The notes under the pieces were generated by a model that ran no database searches, was not told the origin of the DNA, and saw nothing but the letters and a program-made list of their open reading frames with translations. Below, in pieces: positions 24,801 to 36,800 of a stretch of 64,000 nt of DNA. The position numbers and the translations under genes are program-made. Source of the stretch: Ischnura elegans (taxonomy: Eukaryota; Arthropoda; Insecta; Odonata; Coenagrionidae); contig NC_060251.1 of assembly GCF_921293095.1 (NCBI RefSeq), positions 91,622,566 to 91,686,565 of the forward strand, written 5' to 3'. The first letter of the stretch is position 1. The number at the start of each line of letters is the position of its first letter.

Positions 24801-27800
24801 AGTTTTGTTGTGATTTAGGTTTTCTATGGACTCGAAACAGTTCAACACGTACCTCTTTTTAAAAATGAGACTCAAAACATCCTTTTCATCTGAGAACAAC
24901 AGTACATTATCGGTTGCCACAAAACATGTTGTTGCTATTTATTCCTTAACTTAGCAACTAGGTTAAAAGTACAACACCCTCCCTCCAACTACAGTAAAAC
25001 CCCGTATTTGCGTTATCGGAATTTACGTTTTCCCGCAAATTGTAAGTTTTTTTCTGGGTCCCGTCATATTTCCTATCTCTCCAATGTAAATAGAACCCTG
25101 TATTTACGCCGTGTTTTTTTCGTTTTCCCGCCATGTGCATCACGACGTGCCGACTAAAAAAAAATTTTTTGCGCACTTAAACAATTAATCGCGCATATCA
25201 GCCCTTAAAAACTGTCTTTTGGCTTCCTTTCGCGCATTTTTATTTAGAAATCCAAGAGAGAGAGACGTAATGAGAACTATTTTCGGGAAGAATTTGAATG
25301 TGGCAGGACAGAACGCCACCAACGTCGGAAAGTTGAACTACGTCATCTCGTTTTCTGTCAGCGGCGAAAAGATTCACGATATGAAAGTAGGTGTTTTGAG
25401 CAATCAAGCTATGTATTAATTATAATGCAAGAACTCCTGAAGGAATGTTGACAATAATCATGTAGTCGATAATATGATACGAGAGTTTGAAAGGAAACCA
25501 GACGTGATAAACTATAAAACTTGGCCGACAACTGGGATCATTTGCGCTGACTTCATTCAACAGTTGCGTAGCAATTATAGGTTAATTAAATACTTAAAAA
25601 AAAACTTATTTAAACTTGAATTATCCCATTCAAATAGCAGTGTATCGCAAACTATTGTAACTTTCAAAAATTATGAAGTCCCATGACTGTTTGTACTATA
25701 CGCATTTGATCGCCGAGGGGTAGTTCAGATACTCGTGTGTTGCCGAGTTACCCTCAATTCGAATGGGAAATAGAATTGATCCGGCTTGAAAATGGAAATT
25801 CGAGGTGAAAAACGGACATTTTTAATTGACGAGAAAATGAAAATTTTAGAGATAGTTGATTCCCACACCGGAACCCGCATCGATTCAAACGCTGGCGAAG
25901 CAACTCGAATGTTGAGACTGGCAATCCGATCGGATTTCCAGTCTCAACATTCAATACCGTGGTGAAAAATCGTGATGCCATTGTAAAATATGCAAACCAG
26001 TGCGGACATTTATCAAAAAAGAGAATATATGTGAAGAATTCCAGGTAAGAATAAATGGAACGAATTCTAAAAGAGTAGTTTTTAGGTGCAAGATCATCAA
26101 ATGTCCCTGCAAATGGTGTCATCTAAAGGCCTGTTTACATAGTACATTAACCCGTACAAGTTAATGTCTAAATTATGAACACGAAAATGCACCGTGCATT
26201 CACCCAACTTGTGCGTATGCATGAACAGAAAATAGAACCTGTTCAAATTTGGTTCATGCATTCATAGTCGGATTTAGGGGCAGGGGACGTGCCCCCCCAG
26301 ATGCTTAAAAAAATAGACAAAATTTGAATACGGTTATCATAGGAGGATCTATGGGAGGGGGGGCACGTGCCCCCCCAGACACTTAAAAAATATGCAAGAT
26401 TTTTAATACGGTCCGGTTATCATTGCGTTCGTTTTGTATAACGTGGTATCATTGCGCCTCCAGAACAAAATCACGGCATTGCTTGTGCCCCCCAGAAAGA
26501 AATCTTGGATCCGCCCCTGATGGTCATCATTACGTTCGCTTTGTTTTGTATATTACTCAAGGAGGCTCAATCATTTAATTCAATAAGAATAACTTTGATA
26601 TAAAAATAAAGAGAATTTTGTAAAGTCATTGTTATATCTTGTTTTTAATCTCAATTAAGACAAGATCTTTTGCCTGTCAGGCCCTCTGTGCCCCTCCCAG
26701 AAAAAAATCCTGCATCTGCCCCTGCCTACATTCGTACATGTCCCGTTCCGGTCCACAAAAATCATTCATGCAAGCAGAAATTAACACGTACGTGCTAATG
26801 TATTGTGTAAACAGGCCCAAAGGCCCTTGAGAAAAGGTATTTCCCAACAAGATTGGGAATCGAAGATTCCACGGCATCTATAATGGTTGGTTGGATAGAT
26901 TCAAAAATAGGTACAGTCTTGTATATAAGATGGTGAGTGGTGAAAGCAAAGATGTTAACATAGAGACAGCAACTCAGTGGAAAGAATCTGAATATATTAG
27001 AGTTCTGAAAGGTTACAGCCCAAAAGATGTTTTCAGTGCAGACAAAACAGGATTATTTTTTAATTTTTGCTGCCAGCAAAAACACTGTGCTTCAGAGGGA
27101 AACAATGTTATGGCATAATGCCTAGTGAACAATTAAAAAATTAACATTTCCAAAGCCAATATATGAATAAAAGTGAAAATTCTCTATTTCCCACTATTTG
27201 CATTTTCCCGCAATTTACACTTTTTTTCTTGGGTCCCTAGAAAAGTGTAAATAAGGGGTTTTACTGTAGTTGCTTCCATCAGCTACAAGATTCTGTTGAT
27301 TAATGCAGTTCCCACGCTTGAAATTGTAAAGCCCCTTTGGTAAAACATATGCTACCATATATATTATGTTGACTTGTATTCAGCAATTATTTTTCCTACG
27401 GCAACAGTGCTTCTAACAAAATCGTGTCTAACCTCTGTGCTTTGACCTTTCCTTGATGTATCCAAAATTTGCATTTTTTACTCCAGACTTGTCATAATTT
27501 CATTAATGCACCACATCACTACCAAGTATTTTAATGCAGTTCTTTCCAACGATTCCTTGTATAACTCTGGAGACTGTAACACTATTTTTTGCTCCAGCTG
27601 CCAAACTTACATACCTACTCGCCTTCTATTGCATACATGGCTACACATCACTGCTCTTTGTTTTCCCAGGCTACTGCTCCATTAGCTAACTTAAGTTTAT
27701 CCAGTGCAGGATACTCCATTCATAGTATGGCATTCCGTTAATAGTATGGCATTTTGCAATGTGGTAGGTTGCCATGATATTTTTTATTTATGTTTTTTCA

Positions 27801-30800
27801 AACAGTTTGTTTTGCTAATTTTTGTTGGAATTTGATATAAAGTGTATGGTGTGTTGTGTGTTTCTCCTAATTAAAACTGTTCACAATTTGGACTAAAGGA
27901 CTGTAATAATACATATTTATCAGGTTATGGAAGCCCAGGAACCCTTTGGTCAACATTGGAAATTCTGAATTGGAAATTGTATCAGAAATTGAAGGCTGAT
28001 GATGAATCATGACTACTCATATAGAAACTAGGTCCCTGTGACGTCACGTGAAGTGGCATCATATGGGCGCCAATCTGGCCTTTTTGAAATGAGGTTAAAA
28101 TTGACAATTGCCATTCGTCAAAACTGGGATTTCTAAAACCAAATACTTTGTATATTACGAATACACTAATGGTGGGTAACGAATCGCAATCAATGCCTTT
28201 TGTTTTCTTTGACAAAGGAAACTACCCTATTTCATGATATACCGATAAAAATGTCTTTCATTGTGTAGAAACATTTTTATTGACAATAAGAGACCCATAA
28301 GCGTGCACAGTGACGTGAAACTGTCGTTAGGGAGTGCAAAATCCACCTCAACGCAACTGAAGCATTTGAGGGTGGAACACAAGTCAGTATGTGATGAGAA
28401 AGTGACAAAATTCAGGGGAAACTTATGTGAGGAATATCAAAATTAAGTCAAAGGTTTCTTTCAAAAGTTTCTGAAGATTGAACCTATTTTCATTTCCAAA
28501 CGCAAGCATAACGGTTTACGTCCTGAGCGTGTAAAAATTTTATCATTTTTAAAAATGATCTGAAAGCTTATAAAAATGATTTTTTATCGGTAAAAATATT
28601 TAAATGTGTATGTAAATCTAAATAGCATTCCTTTGATTGTATGTACCCAGAAGAAACTTGAATAACTACTTCGTTTCATAGCAGACAATTGAAAATGCAT
28701 TTGGATCCGAAAATATCCCGAGATCCGGGTCCTAAAAAAATCCTGGATTTCTCCAGCCTCAGAATCATGCGTGGCACATGAATGACAGTTGTTTATTTTC
28801 CTTCTTGAAAAATGATTAACCTACTTTTTCATTCATTGAGCTCCAACAATCATGAAGATGAATTCTCCTGACGTTGACATACACTCATTTTGCAGCAGTA
28901 AGAATCAGCATTTTCTTTCAAATACTGTTCTTCAGATGCCGTTTCTGCAAGTGAAAGCACTCTTTTCCAATCAAGGGTTCATATATTTTTTTGAAAATCC
29001 ACGAGCGAAATAGCCAGTTGTTTCAAGTGCAGACAGTGCTAGTTTTTCCCAAATTACTCCCATTCTCCACACTTATAAGATTAGCTGCGACTACTAACAC
29101 TAAATTAAACAGTTCAAATTCACAATCGGTTACTATTTACAGTAACTTGCCGTTGTGGGATAACTCCTTTCGGAGGATTTGATTATTACCAATAAGTTCA
29201 TGTCCGTGGTCATGAAAATGATATGGAATTTGCGACAGGTGCTCATTGAAAAATATCGAGGTGAAAAATACTGATGTTCTAGTTTTATTGTAAAAATATT
29301 GTGCCATTTTTCTTCCATTTACAGGTAGTCTCATCCAGATTACTTTCACAACTTCTACCTTCACAATTTACAGAGGAAGAACTTTTTCAAATGTTCTGAA
29401 TCTTTTTTAATAACTTTTAATCATACATGTTATGAATTTGAACGGGTTATTCTAATCACTTGTCCCTTCACACAACAATTCATCATTTCCACTGATGCCA
29501 ACGTACGTTCCGAACAAAATACCGTATAAACGCGTGTAAGAGGCGCACCTTTTTTCCCAGACATTGCAGCCAAAAATGGGGGTGCGCCTCTTACACAAAC
29601 TTCTTATCTTCCCCCCCTCCCCTTCCCCGGTCCCAAGTCCAAGGGGAACTGAGTGGCCTTGGTTTTTAGCATGAGTCAGTCATCCGAAACCCTGGGTCAA
29701 AAACAAGCAGCAGGTAGGGGAGTTTCTCCCATAGTGACGTATTTTTAAAATGCTCCTGTTTGAATTTCTAGTAAGCATCGCGCCGTCATGTCGGTATCCC
29801 AGAGGTGAACATTGAAAAGATCGCGCGGGGTGATTCGCTCCGGAGCGCACGCTAAATTTACTGCCACGAGTGGGCATACCGCGGCATTTATACTGCATAT
29901 AGTAATCGCTTATCAAACATAGAGAAACGCGTAGTTTTGAAGGACATACCTGGTTAATAGTCAACATCTGTCTTGCCGAGAAATTTCCATTGCGCTGAGC
30001 ACCTGATTTTTCAAAAATTATCTTCAGACGCTAATATGAGGATTTTTGCAACTGAAAATTATATTGGTGTCAAAACCTGCGGTTTAAAAAATTCGAACGA
30101 GTGTGTTCATTGTTGGATTAGCGCTGAAGGAGAGGTCGAGGGGAAGGAGCGCGCACCCTCCCCTCCATATTTCAAGCTACGAGGCTACGAGCGAAGGAGC
30201 AAGGGAAGAACACGTTCGATCTTGCATGTGACGTCGTTGCCTTTAAAGCGAAGAGGCGAAGGCGCAGTAATGTGATATACGCAGTTTGCGTTGCCTGAAG
30301 TTTCCAGTCCGTCTCGTCTCGTTTGAATGCGCTTATGCTACGCTTGTTTCTTCCGAAATTGTGCTGTTAGGACTAAGTTGAATATTAGTAGCCTTGTTTT
30401 AGCTATAAATCTTTGTGTCAATCAATTAGAGCTCAAAAAACTTAAATGCTGTCAGATATACGTCGCGTTAGGTCTAATTCTTTTTAGAACCTCGTGCGTG
30501 TCATACAATTGCTGAAAGATATCGAGATATATTTTCGAGCTCAGTTGGTGACTCACCTAGCATTTGACCTCCAGAAACTCGGAGAATTGAACCTGGTAGA
30601 CCGAAAAAGGTCAGTTGGTGAGATGGGGTAGGGATGAAATGCGTTTCCATTGACTGTAACTTGATAATTTCCTATTTTCCTGTGGAGTTCAGGAAAGGAA
30701 AAAAGTCCCCTTGCACACACACCGATTTTGGATGGCCGGTAAAAAATATCGGCCGATATTTTACCGGCGAAGCGATGCTTGCACACACGCCGGATTTTAA

Positions 30801-33800
30801 CCGGTCAAACGATAAGTTGCTATGTTTTTGAGCCGGCGACGGCGATCCACAGTGACAATGGCCGGCAGCTAACCGGCATTTAGCCGGTGCCGGCGCGTGT
30901 TCGGTACGTGTGCAAGCTCCAATGCTCTCCCATTGTTCACTATTGGAATGTGGACGGCCGATATTTTACCGGCCGTCCAAAATCGGTCTGTGTGCAAGGG
31001 GCCTTAAATATATGAGGCGGTTATTATCCTAAGGCGCTGAGATTGCCCCGATTGTTGTCCAATCTCTTGGGAATGTTCATGCTATCTGCCTGTCGCGTTT
31101 TGCCTTAAAATTTTCCACGGCTGCAATTCTATTGCAATACTCCTGTGAGAGCTTTTAAACAAAATTGTTTATGAGTAGGACAAGCAACGTAGAGCGATGG
31201 CGTATGCGAAGAGAGGATCGGAACTTTTTCTACTCCCTCTTATGCCACTATTACTGCCGCAGTTATCAAAATTTCCTCTTTCAAACAGTACTGAAAGAGG
31301 AAATTTCGATAACTGTCGAAATTCCAGGCATACGTCTGCAACACCGCACGATAGGATAAAAAAATGCCGCAATTTTTTTCTTTATAGCTTTGATCCTCAA
31401 AATAGGGGTGCGCCTCTTACACGTGTGCGCCTCTTACACACGCTTATAAGGTAATATCATGAGTTGCAGTGTTTACAAATAGGTAACAGATTTATTCACC
31501 ATTAATGTCATTCATCCAGAATGCATTCTGTCCCAAGCATTTGTAAGTTGCCGTGACTCTCTCATCATTGTCATCATCCATCAGAGAAGGATAGGAAGAG
31601 TTGCACAGAAAATAAGTCGGGAAATTTCGGGAAAACTAACGCTTTATTCTCACTTCATTAACAGACCCACGTCGACTGAATGCTGTGCCATTGTCTCCCT
31701 CTCGTCAGTGTCGTAGACATTTATTTCAATCATTTTACATCCATGCTACATGAACTCAATCACTGAATCATGAAAGAAGACATCTTGGAAAGAAAAATAA
31801 CATAATGAATAAAATCAAAGGACCCAAAATAAAAAGAAAGACAAGCCATTAACAACTACTTGACTCCATTTCAACATAGTGTGCGGCAATTCGCTGCTAG
31901 TTCTTCTGAGGTATGATAGATAGCATCCAGTACGCACTAGTTTTTTTATACGTACACCATTTAGTAAAATTTTCATTGATCTTTCAAAATTTCATGAATC
32001 TTGTTTTTGCTAATTTTTTCTGTTATCCGGCCTTAAGACTCCCTGACATCCCTTATGTTCGATTCAAGTCAAGTTCATTTCAAATCCCTTGAAAATGCAT
32101 CATAGATTGTCATCATGATGATGACAATAAACAATGGCTACTCACCCTGCTCCCTTAGCGTAAGCACCTGGCAGAGAATGACAAATGTTTTCGAATGCGC
32201 AGGACCAGACTCAGCCACCAGTTGGTACTCTGGTTCTTTGAGGTTCTGTTGCGCACACAGCTCTGCCAGCGCACCAACAGAATTCTCCGTCACCTGCTCA
32301 GCATACGGGGAGACAGCCACAGACGCAGCGTCATCCTTATCAAGTGCCCTGCAACACATGCACACCCATCACCACAAAGAACATATCAAAACAGTAATTC
32401 ACTCCAGCTTGTGGAACTTTTCAATCACGACAGTTCAATGATACGATATGATGACTCTTCTTTCTTGCTTGACAACAAATTGCTTTCCACAACCCTTGCA
32501 GAACAATCAGACAAAACCTTCCTGCAAAACCTACCTCAAAAACTACGCATATATGGTTTAAGCGAATTAGGCTGGGAACCGCTTGAGACTTGGAGGCTGC
32601 ACGCACTAGGCTTAGTTTGCTTGAACAATTGAGAATGGATATCTTTAAGAGTGACACAGAGAACATAATATTAGAGCCACACTATATTTCTAGGTCCGAT
32701 AGAAGCGATAAATTAAGAGAGATGTTTTGCCGAATGGATAGATATGGGAATTCGTTTTTTCCCCGAACCATAAAGGACTTCAATAAATGCTAGTTCCATC
32801 TTCGTTAGAGCACTTCATTTTTTATGTGTATATGGCTGGTGTCCTAACACCCCCTGCCACACGTCTTTCAGGCGGCTTGCAGGGTATTATGTAGATGTAG
32901 AAGTATCCTGGGAGTAGCCACGGAGATAACTTTACAGGAGTCACTTGCAAAGCACAAATTGTACGAAAAATTCACAGAGAAAAAAATCATTTGCCTTGAC
33001 CGGGATTTGAACCTGGATGCCCCAATCTCTGGTCAAATGCTTTAGCCAACTAAGCCACCGAGGCATCATCCCTCCCACTGGATATTTGCGGACACTACCG
33101 CACAAGGTGTGGACACTACCACCTTGTCCAGTTATGTCCACAAATATCCATAGGGATTAGGGATGTGTGAGTACTCGAAAATTCGACTGGCATTTGACCT
33201 GACTCGATTCGAGTGGCATTACGAATGTTGAGTCGAGTCGAGTAGTTTCGGTTACAGTGTTGTCGATGCCAGTGAGTTCAAAAATCTGCCGACAGGAAGC
33301 GCTATCATGAAGCATTATCACAATGGTGCAAATGCTTTTACTCAGGGCTGTTTCTGGCAGTTCGGCTACATATACATATAAATATTAATTAAATTCACCA
33401 CATATTACCATAGGTTAATTCATTCCCATAGTGCTTATGGAACTTTTCAAGACTCTTTAATGTTCATTCATTTCCTAATACAGACGCAATTACCATCAAC
33501 ATTCCTCATAATCTTTCACTTTTTACATCAAGCTAAGCATTCAGGACAGAAAATTCACAAAGGGATTTGAAAATTAGAATATGTTGTCGCATATATATTA
33601 TCATATTGCCAGATCCAGAGATGACCAAACTCGACTCGACTCGATACTCCTGAGTAGTTTTCAACTCGAGTCGAGATCAACAAGCACTCCTTGCACATCG
33701 CTAATAGGGACGAATGATGCCTCGGTAGCTTTACAGGCTAAAGTGCTCAAACGGAAATAGGGGGGGGATCCAGGTTTGTCTGTGGATTTCTCCCACTACA

Positions 33801-36800
33801 CATATTTCCCACCCTTAAGGGTGCCTTCATAGCTCGGCGTTGCATACTTGGGGGCAGAGCTAACTCATCGCAGCAAGTTGGAGCCCATCACAGTTCTGCG
33901 TTGCGAAAACAAATGAAAGGCAAAATGCATTGGCTCCTAAAAATCGGCATGGGAGCATATCATCTTATGATTTCGAGCAAAACACACTATACATATGTTG
34001 TTTTGTGTATTTTTATGCAATTTCATTTCTTAAAATATTCTTCGCAACTATAAATAGCATTTGAAGTTAATATGGCGACCATAATGTCAATAATCATGCA
34101 TGTAATGATGGCCCTTGCCTATGCATTATTATGATCTTTAAATTTTATTTCCCAACTTGGAATATTCGAAAAATAGCTATTTACATACACTCAGTGAACA
34201 TGAGTAACTTGGAATGTTATCAGGAATATTTATTAATGATAACTGTTGTTCAAATAGATTCCCCTAGTCATGTTATCTAAATAGCTCTAACTGAGTAGAT
34301 CATGGGGGCACAATTATTAGATATCAATTGGAATTTAAACGACCGTAGTCACCAACAAGGAGCTCTCAAGCTGTATTTAGCTTGTGATACAATTGACGGG
34401 TATGATTTATGCTAATCTATGCTCCTCAGTGATTGTAATATAATTTAGGGTTAACATTTATCCTATGTTTAGGAAAGATACGAAATATCTATGCTTAACA
34501 CTTCAAAATAATAGTAAATAATGAAATAAACAGCATTTGTCACTCCCATTGGAGCTAATCTTGCATATTTGTATACCTAAGCTTCCCATAGACAAACACC
34601 AATTCGAAATCGCCGGCGTACTGCCGCCTTCACGCAGAGAAAATCCGACAGGTTCAGTTTTTCTGCGACGATGCAGCAAGCTGGAGACGTGACGTCATCA
34701 ATTCTCAAAGACAGGCTCTGATGGGCTCGCTAGCTGCGGCGTCAACGCAACGCCGAACTGTGAAGGCACCCTAACCCTTTCACTGCCAGCCCATTTCAGG
34801 ATGTGGGATGTATGAAGACTGCCAAGGCTATTTTCCGGAGTTAGCAACATTTCACATTTAAAAATTTTTCAGCTACTTAATTATATTTAATGTCTCGATG
34901 TTTTCCCAATTCTTAAGATATGTTTATGGCAGTTTCCGCTCTACCAACGGTGGCAGTAAAAGTAGAGATGTGCGAATAGTATCCGCGAATACTCGAAAAC
35001 CTCGAATACTTCGAATACTCTGAATTTTGCGGCCTACACTGTCGTTGGTAGTTGACTTAGAAAATTGTAAAGAACTCAACGTTTAGTGCATGCAGTGCCG
35101 TTATAGACTAGTTGACGAACTACATCAAATTCGTAGATTAGAGCGGTGAAAAGAGTTCGACGTGGGGAGCCAAAAATGATTGGGTGAAAAAATCCAAAAA
35201 TCCCCGCTTTCCCCACCAGGAGAACCTCAGTGCCATGGGATAGTAACTACGTAGCACAATTCCCAAAATCCGCTACCCCTCCATTCAATAGCCCTCGGCC
35301 ACTCCTCCGATGCTTTCCTCCTCTCCAATATCAAACAAAAGGTGAAAAGGTCCCAGCTCGCGCAGGGTTCGCATCACGAAGACCATAAATGAAAAGCTTC
35401 AAAAGAAAATATCCAGTTATAAGAGAATAATAGAATCGTGTTTCACCCTTCCCTCTTTCTCCCTCCAAAAAATATGAAGTTACACGAGAACAATAGAAAC
35501 GTGTTTCGCGCCCTCCCTTTTCTCACCCACTGACCTTTTTCAGCCTACCTGCTTCAAAGTTCCCAGTTTCTGGAGGTCAACTGCTGCATGAATCACCTAT
35601 TAGCCCAAAAGGTGTCTAACAATGACTTTCGGCTTAGCTCATTAGCGTCTGATTGCGGCCAGCTCAGGAACTATTTGAAACTCATTCATCTTCCAAAATT
35701 TTGTCCTCATAATATTCTCATACAACCGGGCATTTTCCAACAACACAACTCTTGAGCCAGGGAAATTCAATCATGTGCCGTTCAGTAAGACAAAGTGTAA
35801 TAGACCCAAGAAAGAATTTTTCCGAAGTATCCCAGCCCACATCCCACCTTGAATGGAATATACTCTCGTTGGAACATCAGTGAACACAGATGACATTTTG
35901 GACATTGAAACTGCTATAGAGCACAATCGTTCCCATGGTGTAGTGTGTTAAGTATCATGCAACAAAATAGAAGTTTTAAAACAGAAAATAACCATTGAAA
36001 ATTATTGTGATGAATAAACACAAGTAAATCGGTGCTTATAGGGGCACATATATTAGTAGTAAACAATCAAAAAGTGAATAGAAAATGATGGTTAATCATC
36101 AAACGTTTTCCATAGGGCAGATTGTTAGTTTCCATAAATATGCTTTCCTGTGCCCCACATCTCATTGGAAAGAAAAACCATAGGATCATAAAACACCAGT
36201 GCACTTCTTTCTATAGGCATGTGCGTGAGCATCACTCATGTGCATGGAATGAAATATTTAAGCAAACCATTTACATCTTACTTTGAAGAGAAGAATTCAC
36301 AAGCTCATTCAGTTCTAACTAAGGGCAGGGTTGTACATTCATATAGATGAATCCAGTTTTGAGAAATTTCACTGGAAATGTTTTATATAAACGGTTGGGG
36401 GTGGGAAGCTACAACGGCAATTTGTTCCCCGTTTTGCTGCCATGGCCTCTTGACTGATTTGCTGAGAAAGAAAAGCCTGGCACCCATCTAGAGGGGGGGG
36501 GGAAGAGGGAGAGAACAAGATGAGGCTTTTAGAAAATTGAAAAATGCCTTTAGAAAATAGAAAGCAGTTACTACAGATTAATCATTTCAGCAGAAGACTT
36601 ATGGAATTTTCAAAACAATGAAAAATATTCAAAAATTTTATTTCTGGCCCGGGTTTAGGCATGACTTGAGTCGTTACGTGTGGGAATGTAAAAGCTGTCA
36701 GAACATAGTGATCTGGCCGGTTTGATGGAATCACAGAAGATGATTAAACATTGGACAGTAGAGTCCATGGATATCATCATCCCCATGCCCAGGTCTAGGC

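Larger units (their letters stand above)
24992..27266 (+). mobile_element. 2.3-kb degraded Tigger relative, private to copy 2
   Basis: The ends CAGTAAAACCCCGTATTTGC and GTAAATAAGGGGTTTTACTG are inverted, with TA at 24990-24991 and 27267-27268. The single TA at 17198-17199 in copy 1 is the empty site. Transposase pieces are readable on the plus strand: a Psq HTH segment (FPVSTFNTVVKNRDAIVKYA, about 25929-26046) and a CENP-B/DDE start (26882-27118). Between them lie pieces with GGGGGGGCACGTGCCCCCC-type ends, probably nested insertions at about 26270-26740. Confidence 0.88.
21664..28257. repeat. Tandem segmental duplication, copy 2 (6.6 kb)
   Basis: Starts with the same GGCAAGTGATTTATGG as 8464 and ends with the same ACCGATAAAAATGTCTT as 21643, head to tail with copy 1. 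Private features are the element at 24992-27266, a 70-base segment near 22012-22082 (lost or gained), and absence of the stretch equivalent to about 14106-16467. Confidence 0.92.

Noticed and set aside
28261-28446. BED/C2H2 zinc-finger-like frame
   Set aside because: Only the histidine half of the pattern is present and the cysteines are missing.
32992-33065. Functional tRNA gene
   Set aside because: The A and B boxes are good, but the anticodon arm does not fold and the T and acceptor arms have mismatches; a mirrored decayed partner lies nearby. A SINE head explains it better.
34973-35100. Complete hAT MITE with TAGAGATGTGCGAATA end
   Set aside because: Only one end is visible; no matching inverted end or 8-bp duplication.
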